64,000 bases of DNA from Myxococcus stipitatus DSM 14675 (GTDB lineage: Bacteria; Myxococcota; Myxococcia; Myxococcales; Myxococcaceae). Location of the stretch: the NCBI RefSeq assembly GCF_000331735.1, contig NC_020126.1, positions 2,852,001 through 2,916,000 of the forward strand. Direction: 5' to 3'. Below the pieces are notes generated by a model. It searched no databases, had not been told where the DNA came from, and saw only the letters and a program-made list of their open reading frames with translations. Both the position numbers and the translations under genes were made by a program. This document shows, piece after piece, positions 54,913 to 61,570 of the stretch (position 1 is its first letter; each line of letters begins with the position of its first letter).

Positions 54913-55793
54913 GGACCCTGTTCCAGAAGTTGGGCCGGCAGCTCGTGCTGGTGCCCGTGGTGGCGGTGGCCTCGTACTTCCTCATGGCCATGTTGCCGCT
55001 CACCACGGAGAGCGATGCGAAGCGGCAGGTGTCCCCGGAGCTCGCGGCTTCGTACAAGCGCGACCTGGGCATCGGTGAGCCGCTCGGATTCCTGCGGCCT
55101 TGGGAGAAGCTCTGGCGCGGCGAGCGGCTCGGCACGAGTGCGCAGGGCATCACGGGGGATGAGCTCGCGCGCAAGCTGTCCGGCAGCGTCGGTGTGGGCA
55201 TGATGGCGCTCCCGTTGGCGCTGGCCTGGGCGCTGGGCTTCGCGCTGGTGCGGACGCAGTGGCGCAAGGGGCGATGGGCCGCGCTCGGTGACATCGTTCC
55301 GGCGCTCGCTTTCGGGACCCCCGTGTTCATCCCCGCGCTGCTGTTCGCCCCCGCCGTGGTGGAGCGGGGACACATGTTGCCGGAGCTGACCGCGGCCCTG
55401 GTGACCTCCATCTGGCCCGGCATCTTCCTGGGCACGCTCGTCGGTGACGCGCTGGAGACGGAGCTCTCGCGTGACTACGTGCGGACCGCGCTGGGCAAGG
55501 GGCTCTCCCCCGGCACCGTCCTGCGCCGCCACGTATTGCCCAACGTGCTGCCCGCGCTGCTCGATGCGGTGGGCCCGGTCGCCACCACGCTGCTCGCGGG
55601 CTCATTCGCCGCCGAGCGGGTGCTCGGGCTCCCTTACTTCGGTCAGCTCTACGTGCTCGCCGTCCTCAACAAGCAGGTCGCCGTGGTGGTCGTCGCGACC
55701 ACCACGTTCGCTTCGCTGCTCGTCATCGTCAGCCTCGGGGTCGAAGTGCTGCGCCATGTGGTGGACCCGCGCTCCCGGGAGGCTCGCGCATGA
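54909..55793 (+). CDS. ABC transporter permease 1 (DppB/OppB-like)
   Basis: 294 residues from the GTG overlapping micro-ORF 5. Starts MRTLFQKLGRQLVLVPVV with the first membrane helix (VPVVAVASYFLMAMLPL), like DppB. The ATPase-contact EAA loop DYVRTALGKGLSPGTVLRRHVLPNVLPALL is intact, flanked by hydrophobic helices (MALPLALAWALGFAL, IVPALAFGTPVFIPALLF, VAVVVVATTTFASLLVIVSLGV). It forms half of the inner-membrane channel. Its Shine-Dalgarno is weak. Its stop overlaps the ATG of the next junction array as ATGA. Confidence 0.88.
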   Translation: MRTLFQKLGRQLVLVPVVAVASYFLMAMLPLTTESDAKRQVSPELAASYKRDLGIGEPLGFLRPWEKLWRGERLGTSAQGITGDELARKLSGSVGVGMMALPLALAWALGFALVRTQWRKGRWAALGDIVPALAFGTPVFIPALLFAPAVVERGHMLPELTAALVTSIWPGIFLGTLVGDALETELSRDYVRTALGKGLSPGTVLRRHVLPNVLPALLDAVGPVATTLLAGSFAAERVLGLPYFGQLYVLAVLNKQVAVVVVATTTFASLLVIVSLGVEVLRHVVDPRSREARA

Positions 55794-55945
55794 GCGCCGT
55801 TCCCTCTCGTGCTCGCTGGGGACTTGTGGTGCACGCGGTGGACCCGCGCTCCCAGGGGGCGCGTATGAGTGCCACTCCCTCTCGTGCTCGCTGGGGACTT
55901 TGGGTGCGCATGGTGGTCCCACGCTCCTGGGAGGCTCACGCATGA
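55790..55945 (+). CDS. Micro-ORF 6 (two fused units) between the permeases
   Basis: 51 residues, ATG in the permease 1 stop (ATGA). The first unit is 2 bp shorter than the others and its end reads CGTATGAGT, so it continues in frame into unit 2 instead of stopping. Reinitiation at the internal ATG 55865 would give a 26-residue product. Confidence 0.45.
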   Translation: MSAVPSRARWGLVVHAVDPRSQGARMSATPSRARWGLWVRMVVPRSWEAHA

Positions 55946-56022
55946 GTGCCATTCCCTCTCGTGCTCACTGGGGACTCGTGTTGCTCGTGATGACCCCGCG
56001 CTCCCGGGAGGCTCGCGCATGA
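55942..56022 (+). CDS. Micro-ORF 7
   Basis: 26 residues (MSAIPSRAHW...SREARA). ATGA overlaps at both ends, with GGGAGG 7 bp ahead of its ATG and of the permease 2 ATG. Confidence 0.45.
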   Translation: MSAIPSRAHWGLVLLVMTPRSREARA

Positions 56023-56831
56023 GTGCCGTTCCCTCTCGTGCTCGATGGGGACTCGTGTTGCTCGTGGGCCTTGGGGTCCTGAGCCTTGTGGCCGGGCGCC
56101 TCTTCCCCGAGACGCTCGCCAGCACCTGCCCGCTGGGCGTCGACCCGATGCGGCCCGACCGCACCGTCTGCGAGCTGGCCTTCGGTGGGCTCTGGGTCTC
56201 CCTCGCCATCGGCCTCTGCGCGGGTGGTCTCGCCACGCTCATCGGCCTGTTGGTCGCGGCCTTGGCGCGACTGCTGGGCGGCGCATGGGAGCAGACGATT
56301 CTTCGCGGCGTCGATGCCGTCTTCGCGCTGCCCGACGTGCTCGTGGTGATGGTGCTCCAACTCGCGGGCCAGTCGCTCGCGGACGCGGGACACAGTGGGG
56401 GACTGGGGCCCTTCGGGTTGATGGTCGCCTCGCTCGCGCTCGTGGGTTGGGCGGGGCCCGCGCGCATGTTCCGCAACCGCCTGGCCACCCTCGAGGGACA
56501 GGAGTTCGTCGCCGCTGCCCGTGCCCTGGGCGGCGGAGGCCCCCATATCCTTCGCGTCCACCTGTGGCCCGCGCTGCGCCCCTTCGCGCTGGCCGTGTTC
56601 CTCAGTCGCCTGCCCACCGCCATCCTCACCGAGTCCACGGTGAGCTTCTTCGGCATCGCCCGGATGGAGCCCATGTCCCTGGGCCGCTACCTGGGCACCA
56701 GCTACGCGGCGCTCATCTACGAGGGCGGCTCGCGCGTCGTCCTCCCCGCCTGGGCGCTCCTGGTCCTCCTGGTGCTCGGCGCATCGCTCGCCTCCCAGGC
56801 ACTCTCGGCGAGCCCTCGCAAGGCCACCTGA
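56019..56831 (+). CDS. ABC transporter permease 2 (DppC/OppC-like)
   Basis: 270 residues from the ATG at 56019 (GGGAGG upstream). N-terminal helix LVLLVGLGVLSLVAGRLF, then a periplasmic segment, a membrane core (GLWVSLAIGLCAGGLATLIGLLVAALARLLGG), the EAA loop EFVAAARALGGGGPHILRVHLWPALRPFALAVF and a final helix VVLPAWALLVLLVLGASLASQAL. Pairs with permease 1. A strong terminator follows. The transporter's ATPases must be supplied from elsewhere. Confidence 0.88.
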   Translation: MSAVPSRARWGLVLLVGLGVLSLVAGRLFPETLASTCPLGVDPMRPDRTVCELAFGGLWVSLAIGLCAGGLATLIGLLVAALARLLGGAWEQTILRGVDAVFALPDVLVVMVLQLAGQSLADAGHSGGLGPFGLMVASLALVGWAGPARMFRNRLATLEGQEFVAAARALGGGGPHILRVHLWPALRPFALAVFLSRLPTAILTESTVSFFGIARMEPMSLGRYLGTSYAALIYEGGSRVVLPAWALLVLLVLGASLASQALSASPRKAT

Positions 56832-56881
56832 GCCTCGGGCCTCCCCTGCGGGGTGCATGGAATTCCCACCGTGGAAATGTG

Positions 56882-56907
56882 GGTTCCCATCACACGGAAC
56901 CTTTTTT
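56882..56907 (+). terminator. Intrinsic terminator after the ABC operon
   Basis: GGTTCC/GGAACC stem with an 8-nt loop followed by six T. It ends only 16 bp before the response regulator ATG. Confidence 0.8.
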
Positions 56908-56923
56908 CCCATCGGTGACCCTC

Positions 56924-57385
56924 ATGTCCCTGCCCACCACCGAAGAGTTGATCCCCGTGCTCGACGGCGAAGCCAAGGAGCGCACCGAGCGCGACGACGG
57001 GCTGAAGCTGGAGCCCGTGCGCAGCGCCGTACTCGTCGTCGAGGACGACCCGGCCCACCGCGAGATCCTGGTCGAGATGCTCGCGGACTGGGGCTACGAG
57101 CCGATGCCCGTGGGCAGCGCCGAGGAGGCGGAGTTCGCCGTGCGCAACAAGCGCATGGACGCCGCCATCGTCGACGTGTTCCTCCCCGGCCGCAGCGGTG
57201 CCACGCTGATGTCACGGCTGCGCGAGCGCTTCCCTCAAGCGGTGCTCATCGGCGTGAGCGCGATGAGTGACTCGGCCATGGCGCGCAAGTGCAAGGGCCT
57301 GGGCGCGGACCTCTTCATCGGCAAGCCCCTGAACCCCGAGCGGCTCTCCGAGGCGCTCCAGTCCAAGCACACCAGCTGGCACTGA
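56924..57385 (+). CDS. Stand-alone response regulator receiver protein
   Basis: 153 residues: a 32-residue acidic N-terminal extension, then one receiver domain. Acidic pocket VLVVEDDPAH, phosphoacceptor Asp in AAIVDVFLPGRSG, the switch Ser in IGVSAMSDS and the Lys in DLFIGKPL are all present, so it should be phosphorylated. There is no output domain, so it acts by protein interaction, as many myxobacterial CheY-like proteins do. No kinase gene is adjacent. A terminator hairpin lies just before its start, which leaves little room for a separate promoter. Confidence 0.88.
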   Translation: MSLPTTEELIPVLDGEAKERTERDDGLKLEPVRSAVLVVEDDPAHREILVEMLADWGYEPMPVGSAEEAEFAVRNKRMDAAIVDVFLPGRSGATLMSRLRERFPQAVLIGVSAMSDSAMARKCKGLGADLFIGKPLNPERLSEALQSKHTSWH

Positions 57386-57475
57386 GAGCCCAAGGCCCCG
57401 CCGAGCGGCGCGCACAATCCCACGAGTGGGGCGGTTCCGGTTGCGCCGCCCGCTCGAACGGTTGATGCTCGCTCC

Positions 57476-58021
57476 GTGAAGAACCTTGCTCCCGGCTTCC
57501 TGCTGGCCATGCCTCAGCTCGGGGACCCGAACTTCTACCGCTCCGTCATCCTGATGATCGAGCATGGGGAGTCCGGCTCCATGGGGCTCGTCGTGAACCG
57601 GGGCGCGGCGCTGACCCTGGGGGAGCTGGCGCGAGGGCAGAAGCTGGACATCCACACCGACCGCTCCAGTCACCCGGTCTTCGTCGGCGGCCCCGTGGAG
57701 CCCCAGCGGGGCTTCGTGCTGCACGACGATGACGAGCTGCTCGAGAAGCACTCGGTGCTGCCGGGCCTGTTCCTCAGCGTGACGCTGGACGCGCTGGGGC
57801 CCTTGTTGGAGCGGGCCTCTCCCCGGCTGCGGTTCTGCCTGGGCTATGCGGGCTGGGGCCCTCGGCAGCTGGAGAGTGAAATCGCGGCGGGCTCGTGGCT
57901 CTTCACGGAGGCCACCGCGGAGGCGGTGCTGGGCCAGGAGCCCGGCAAATTGTGGGAGACCACGTTACGTGGCATGGGCGTGGACCCGGCCATGTTGGTC
58001 ATGGGAAGGGGAATGAACTGA
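57476..58021 (+). CDS. YqgE/AlgH family protein
   Basis: 181 residues from a GTG. The family signature is clear: LAPGFLLAMPQLGDPNFYRSVILMIEHGESGSMGLVVNRG at the start, VFVGGPVEPQRGFVLH in the middle and FCLGYAGWGPRQLESEIAAGSWL later. The biochemical role is unknown, although AlgH was linked to alginate regulation in Pseudomonas. Its stop overlaps the bolA ATG (TGATG), placing it in the BolA/glutaredoxin unit. Confidence 0.92.
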   Translation: MKNLAPGFLLAMPQLGDPNFYRSVILMIEHGESGSMGLVVNRGAALTLGELARGQKLDIHTDRSSHPVFVGGPVEPQRGFVLHDDDELLEKHSVLPGLFLSVTLDALGPLLERASPRLRFCLGYAGWGPRQLESEIAAGSWLFTEATAEAVLGQEPGKLWETTLRGMGVDPAMLVMGRGMN

Positions 58022-58278
58022 TGCTCGACGCAGACTTCATCCGCAGCCGCATCCTGGAGGCCCTGCCGGGCTCCGAGGTGGAGGTGCGGGATACGACGGG
58101 GACGGGAGACCACTTCGAGGCTCGTGTCGTCAGCCCCGACTTCGCCGGCAAGATGATGGTCCAGCAGCACAAGCTCGTGTATGCGCCGCTTCAGACGTGG
58201 TTGGAGACCGGCGAGCTGCACGCACTCGCCCTGAAGACGTACTCGCCCGAGCAGTGGAAGAAGCTCGGGAACCGCTAG
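58021..58278 (+). CDS. bolA: BolA family protein
   Basis: 85 residues, start overlapping the previous stop. BolA motifs: ILEALPGSEVEVRDTTGTGDHFEARVVSPDF, with the conserved His in HFEA, then MMVQQHKLVYAPL. BolA proteins bind [2Fe-2S] clusters together with CGFS glutaredoxins, and the next gene is exactly that partner (17 bp away). Confidence 0.92.
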   Translation: MLDADFIRSRILEALPGSEVEVRDTTGTGDHFEARVVSPDFAGKMMVQQHKLVYAPLQTWLETGELHALALKTYSPEQWKKLGNR

Positions 58279-58295
58279 AGAAAGAGACCTTTGCC

Positions 58296-58616
58296 ATGAC
58301 CCCAGAGCTCAAGGCCCGGTTCGACCAGCTGACCCAGTCGCACCCCATCGTCCTCTTCATGAAGGGCAACGCCCTGTTCCCCCAGTGCGGCTTCTCCGCG
58401 CGGGCGCTGTCGCTGCTGCAGCCCCTTGGTGAGGTCTTCACGGTGGACGTGCTGGCCGACCCCGAGATCCGCCAGGGCATCAAGGACTACACGAACTGGC
58501 CCACCATTCCGCAGATCTTCATCCGCGGGCAGTTCATCGGCGGCTCGGACATCCTGGGCGAGCTGGCCGAGCGGGGCGAGCTGGCCGACCTGGTCGCCGG
58601 CAAGCCGCCCGCCTGA
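58296..58616 (+). CDS. grxD: Monothiol glutaredoxin Grx4 (CGFS type)
   Basis: 106 residues. The active site PQCGFS with Cys31 defines the monothiol [2Fe-2S]-binding class. Other class residues are LFMKGNALFP, WPTIPQIFIRGQFIGGSDIL (glutathione-binding and GG motif). It transfers Fe-S clusters and senses iron with BolA, encoded immediately upstream. Confidence 0.95.
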   Translation: MTPELKARFDQLTQSHPIVLFMKGNALFPQCGFSARALSLLQPLGEVFTVDVLADPEIRQGIKDYTNWPTIPQIFIRGQFIGGSDILGELAERGELADLVAGKPPA

Positions 58617-58702
58617 GATTCCGTCTGGAACGACGTGGGGGAGGGCAGACCCGACCCCACGTCCGCGGCTAGAATGGGCGGCCGCAACCGCGAGGAATCT
58701 CC

Positions 58703-60148
58703 GTGGTCACCGCCACTCCGCCCAACAGCTCCGAGAAGAACGAAGAGACCGCCGACCCATCCGGTAACCCGGCGCCGGTCCCCGCTGCTCCCCCGAATGC
58801 CGCCGTCGCGCTGACGGACACCCCCCAGGGCGCCTCGCCCGCGGCGGTGGACCCCGACGACCTGGTGGCCACGGAGAAGACGCCCACCTTGATGGACAAG
58901 GTGCAGGCGTTCCGCACCCGCCACGAGAAGTGGGAGATGGCCGCCTTCTTCTTCGGCGGCTTCCTCTACGACATCGTCTCCCTGAGCCGCATCGACGACA
59001 AGCTCACGCTGGTGCAGAGCTTCGGCTACCTGCTCATCCTGGCGTCGCTGCTGCTCCTGGAGCAGCGCTACCCGGAGGGCACCGAGCCCCCCGCGCTGCT
59101 GGCGAAGGTGTGGCGCTGGAGGGAGGACGCGGTCCACTTCTTCTTCGGCAGCCTCATCAGCGTCTTCATGCTGCTCTTGTTCAAGAGCACGTCGGGCTTC
59201 ATGCCCTACCTCTTCGTCGTGGCCCTCTTCGGGTTGCTGGTGGCGAACGAGCTGCCGCGCTTCCGGCAGATGGGCCCTGTCGTCCGCGTGTCGCTGCTCA
59301 GCCTCTGCGTGACGATGTACTTCGCGTGCCTGCTGCCGGTGCTGATTGGCCGCATCGGCTTCTGGGTGTTCCTGCTGGCCGTGACGCTGGGCAGCGCGAG
59401 CATGTACGGGCTGATGCGGCTGATGGCGCGCTGGCGCACGGACGTGGAATACGTGGTGCGGAAGGTGGCGGTGCCGGGCTTCGGTGTGCAGGCCGCGCTG
59501 CTGGTCTGCTACCTGGTGGGTGTCATCCCGCCTGTGCCCCTCGCCGTGCAGTACGCGGGCATCTACCACGAGGTGAAGCGCGTCAGCCCGGGCGTGTACC
59601 AGCTCACGTCGGTGGACGACTCCATCTGGTACAAGCCGTGGACGTGGTTCGGTCCGGACTTCGTGATTCGGCCCGGCGACAAGCCGTACTACTTCTTCCG
59701 CATCTTCGCGCCGAAGAACTTCGCGCCGTACAAGGTGCGCGTGCGCTGGTACTACGACCACCCGGAGAAGGGCTGGACGACCAACGGCAACGGCTTCATC
59801 GCCAACGTCAGCAGCAACGGGACGGATGGCGGCTACCGCTACTACGCCACCACGTCCAACCTGAAGCCCGGCAACTGGCGCGTCGTGCTGGAGACGGAGG
59901 CCGGGCATGAAATCAACCGCCTGTCCTTCACCGCGGGCGCCGATGAGCGCACCGAGCCTCGCGAGCTCAAGGTGGAGTACTCCACGCTCAAGGAGGTCAT
60001 CCCCCTGTCCGCGGAGGCGTTCGAGAAGACGCGCAAGCCCACGGGGACGGTGCCCTCGGAGCCCGCCTCGCCGACGCCTGCTCCGGCCGCCGAGGCCCCC
60101 GCGCCTCCCGCGCCCCCCGCGCCCCTGGAGGGCGCACCGGCGCAGTGA
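58703..60148 (+). CDS. DUF2914 membrane protein
   Basis: 481 residues from a GTG with GAGGAA upstream. The first 75 are a Pro/Ala/Glu-rich cytoplasmic tail. Residues about 95-280 hold five or six hydrophobic helices (AAFFFGGFLYDIVSL, FGYLLILASLLLLE, FFFGSLISVFMLLLF, MYFACLLPVLIGRIGFWVFLLAVTLG). Residues 290-415 are the DUF2914 domain (YYFFRIFAPKNFAPYKVRVRWYYDHPEKGW, SNLKPGNWRVVLETEAGHEI), an immunoglobulin-like sandwich probably in the periplasm. A Pro/Ala tail ends it. Function unknown. Confidence 0.82.
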   Translation: MVTATPPNSSEKNEETADPSGNPAPVPAAPPNAAVALTDTPQGASPAAVDPDDLVATEKTPTLMDKVQAFRTRHEKWEMAAFFFGGFLYDIVSLSRIDDKLTLVQSFGYLLILASLLLLEQRYPEGTEPPALLAKVWRWREDAVHFFFGSLISVFMLLLFKSTSGFMPYLFVVALFGLLVANELPRFRQMGPVVRVSLLSLCVTMYFACLLPVLIGRIGFWVFLLAVTLGSASMYGLMRLMARWRTDVEYVVRKVAVPGFGVQAALLVCYLVGVIPPVPLAVQYAGIYHEVKRVSPGVYQLTSVDDSIWYKPWTWFGPDFVIRPGDKPYYFFRIFAPKNFAPYKVRVRWYYDHPEKGWTTNGNGFIANVSSNGTDGGYRYYATTSNLKPGNWRVVLETEAGHEINRLSFTAGADERTEPRELKVEYSTLKEVIPLSAEAFEKTRKPTGTVPSEPASPTPAPAAEAPAPPAPPAPLEGAPAQ

Positions 60149-60351
60149 GGCCCGCTGATACCTGACAGAGCGCTGTCACGCCCGTCCGTCATGGTGGAGC
60201 CCGTCAAGTCGTCGAGTCGCTCCGGACTCGTAGGACCCCAGGCTCCCCCATGATTCCCATCTCCTTGATGATGTTGCCTTTTCCCTTCGCTCCGGTCGAT
60301 GAGGGGCGCTCCAAGGCAGCAAGCGCGAAGAGAACAGGAAGGCGTCCCCGC

Positions 60352-61503
60352 ATGACTCAGGAGGTTCGAAGTCCGCGCCGCGCAACAAAGGGCGGACTGG
60401 CACCTGTTCTATCCACCCGGGAGCTGAACCGGGCGCTGCTCCAGCGGCAGTTCCTGGTGAGCCGGACCCGCCGCCCGCTGCTGGAGGTCATCGAGCACCT
60501 CATTGGACTCCAAGCCCAGGCCGGAAACGCGCCCTATGTGGGCCTCTGGACGCGGATGGAGGACTTCAAGCTCGAGGACCTGACCCGGGCCTATGAAGCT
60601 CGGAGCGTGGTGCGCGCCTCGATGATGCGCTCCACCCAGCACCTGGTCACCGCGCGCGACTGTCACGCCCTCCGCCCCGTGCTTCAGCCGGTGTTGGACC
60701 GGATGATCAAACACAGCCCCTTCCCACGCGAGCTGGAGGGGTTGGACATGGCGCAGGTGTTCGCGGAGGGGCGCCGGTTGATGGTGGAGGAGCCCTTGAG
60801 CGCGGCGGAGCTCGGGCGGCGTCTCCAGCTGAAGTGGCCGGACCGGGATGGCGCCGCGTTGAGCATGGTGGTCCGGATGGCGGGGGCGCTCATCACCGTG
60901 CCCCCCTTCGGGACGTGGGGCGTGGGCGGAGAGGTGGAGTTCACTCCGGCCGACTCGTGGCTCGGTCCCTCCAAAGCCCCCGCGCAGTCACGTGAGGACG
61001 TGGTCCTTCGCTACCTGGGCGCCTTCGGCCCGGCGAGCGTGAAGGACATGCAGCAGTGGTCCGGGATGATTCACCTGGGCGAGGTCTTCGAGCAGCTTCG
61101 GCCTCGGCTGCGGACCTTCCGTGACGAGCAGGGCGTCGAGCTCTTCGATGTGCCGGATGCGCCTCGGCCCCACGGGGACACCCCCGTGCCGGTGCGTTTC
61201 ATCCCCGACTTCGACAACCTGCTGCTGTCGCATTCGGACCGCACGCGCATCATCTCGGAGCCCCACCGCAAGCGCGTCTTCACCCTCAACGGCATCATCC
61301 GTCCGACGGTGCTGGTGGATGGTTTCGTGCGAGGGATGTGGAAGCTGGAGCGGAAGAAGGCTCAGGCCCTGCTGCGAGTCGAGCCCTTCGCCCGGCTGTC
61401 TCGCGAGGACCGCGACGCGCTCACGGAAGAGGGGATGCGGCTCTTGTCCTGCGTGGCCTCGGACGTGGCGTCCCACGACGTCCACTTCGCGCCGGTGTCC
61501 TGA
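60352..61503 (+). CDS. AlkZ-like winged-helix DNA glycosylase candidate (HTH_42 family)
   Basis: 383 residues from the ATG at 60352 (AGGAAGG upstream); an upstream in-frame ATG lacks one. The HTH_42/AlkZ superfamily pattern is present: RALLQRQFLVSRTRRPLLEVIEHLIGLQAQ, with Gln54 and Gln56 of the catalytic QxQ motif of AlkZ and relatives. Tandem winged helices follow (EEPLSAAELGRRLQLKWPD, REDVVLRYLGAFGPASVKDMQQWSG). AlkZ members excise bulky N7-alkyl adducts and unhook crosslinks, often as resistance to self-made toxins. No biosynthetic cluster is adjacent; the substrate is unknown. Confidence 0.75.
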   Translation: MTQEVRSPRRATKGGLAPVLSTRELNRALLQRQFLVSRTRRPLLEVIEHLIGLQAQAGNAPYVGLWTRMEDFKLEDLTRAYEARSVVRASMMRSTQHLVTARDCHALRPVLQPVLDRMIKHSPFPRELEGLDMAQVFAEGRRLMVEEPLSAAELGRRLQLKWPDRDGAALSMVVRMAGALITVPPFGTWGVGGEVEFTPADSWLGPSKAPAQSREDVVLRYLGAFGPASVKDMQQWSGMIHLGEVFEQLRPRLRTFRDEQGVELFDVPDAPRPHGDTPVPVRFIPDFDNLLLSHSDRTRIISEPHRKRVFTLNGIIRPTVLVDGFVRGMWKLERKKAQALLRVEPFARLSREDRDALTEEGMRLLSCVASDVASHDVHFAPVS

Positions 61504-61515
61504 CGCGAGGGGCGT

Positions 61516-61550
61516 GGCCCGGAGCGCTCGAGGGCTCCGGGCCGGTTTCA
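61516..61550. terminator. Bidirectional hairpin between convergent genes
   Basis: GGCCCGGAGC pairs with GCTCCGGGCC (10 bp), followed by GGTTTCA; serves the AlkZ-like gene and pepP. Confidence 0.7.
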
Positions 61551-61570
61551 TCAGGCAGACGGCGCGCGGA

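Larger units (their letters stand above)
55773..56022 (+). repeat. 75/77-bp tandem junction repeat between the permeases
   Basis: ATG positions 55790, 55865, 55942 and 56019 give unit lengths 75, 77 and 77. Each unit joins a head equal to the start of permease 2 (ATG-AGT-GCC-GTT-CCC-TCT, coding MSAVPSRARWGL) to a tail equal to the end of permease 1 (CGCTCCCGGGAGGCTCGCGCATGA, coding PRSREARA). GGGAGG in the tail is a Shine-Dalgarno for the next ATG. Confidence 0.95.
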
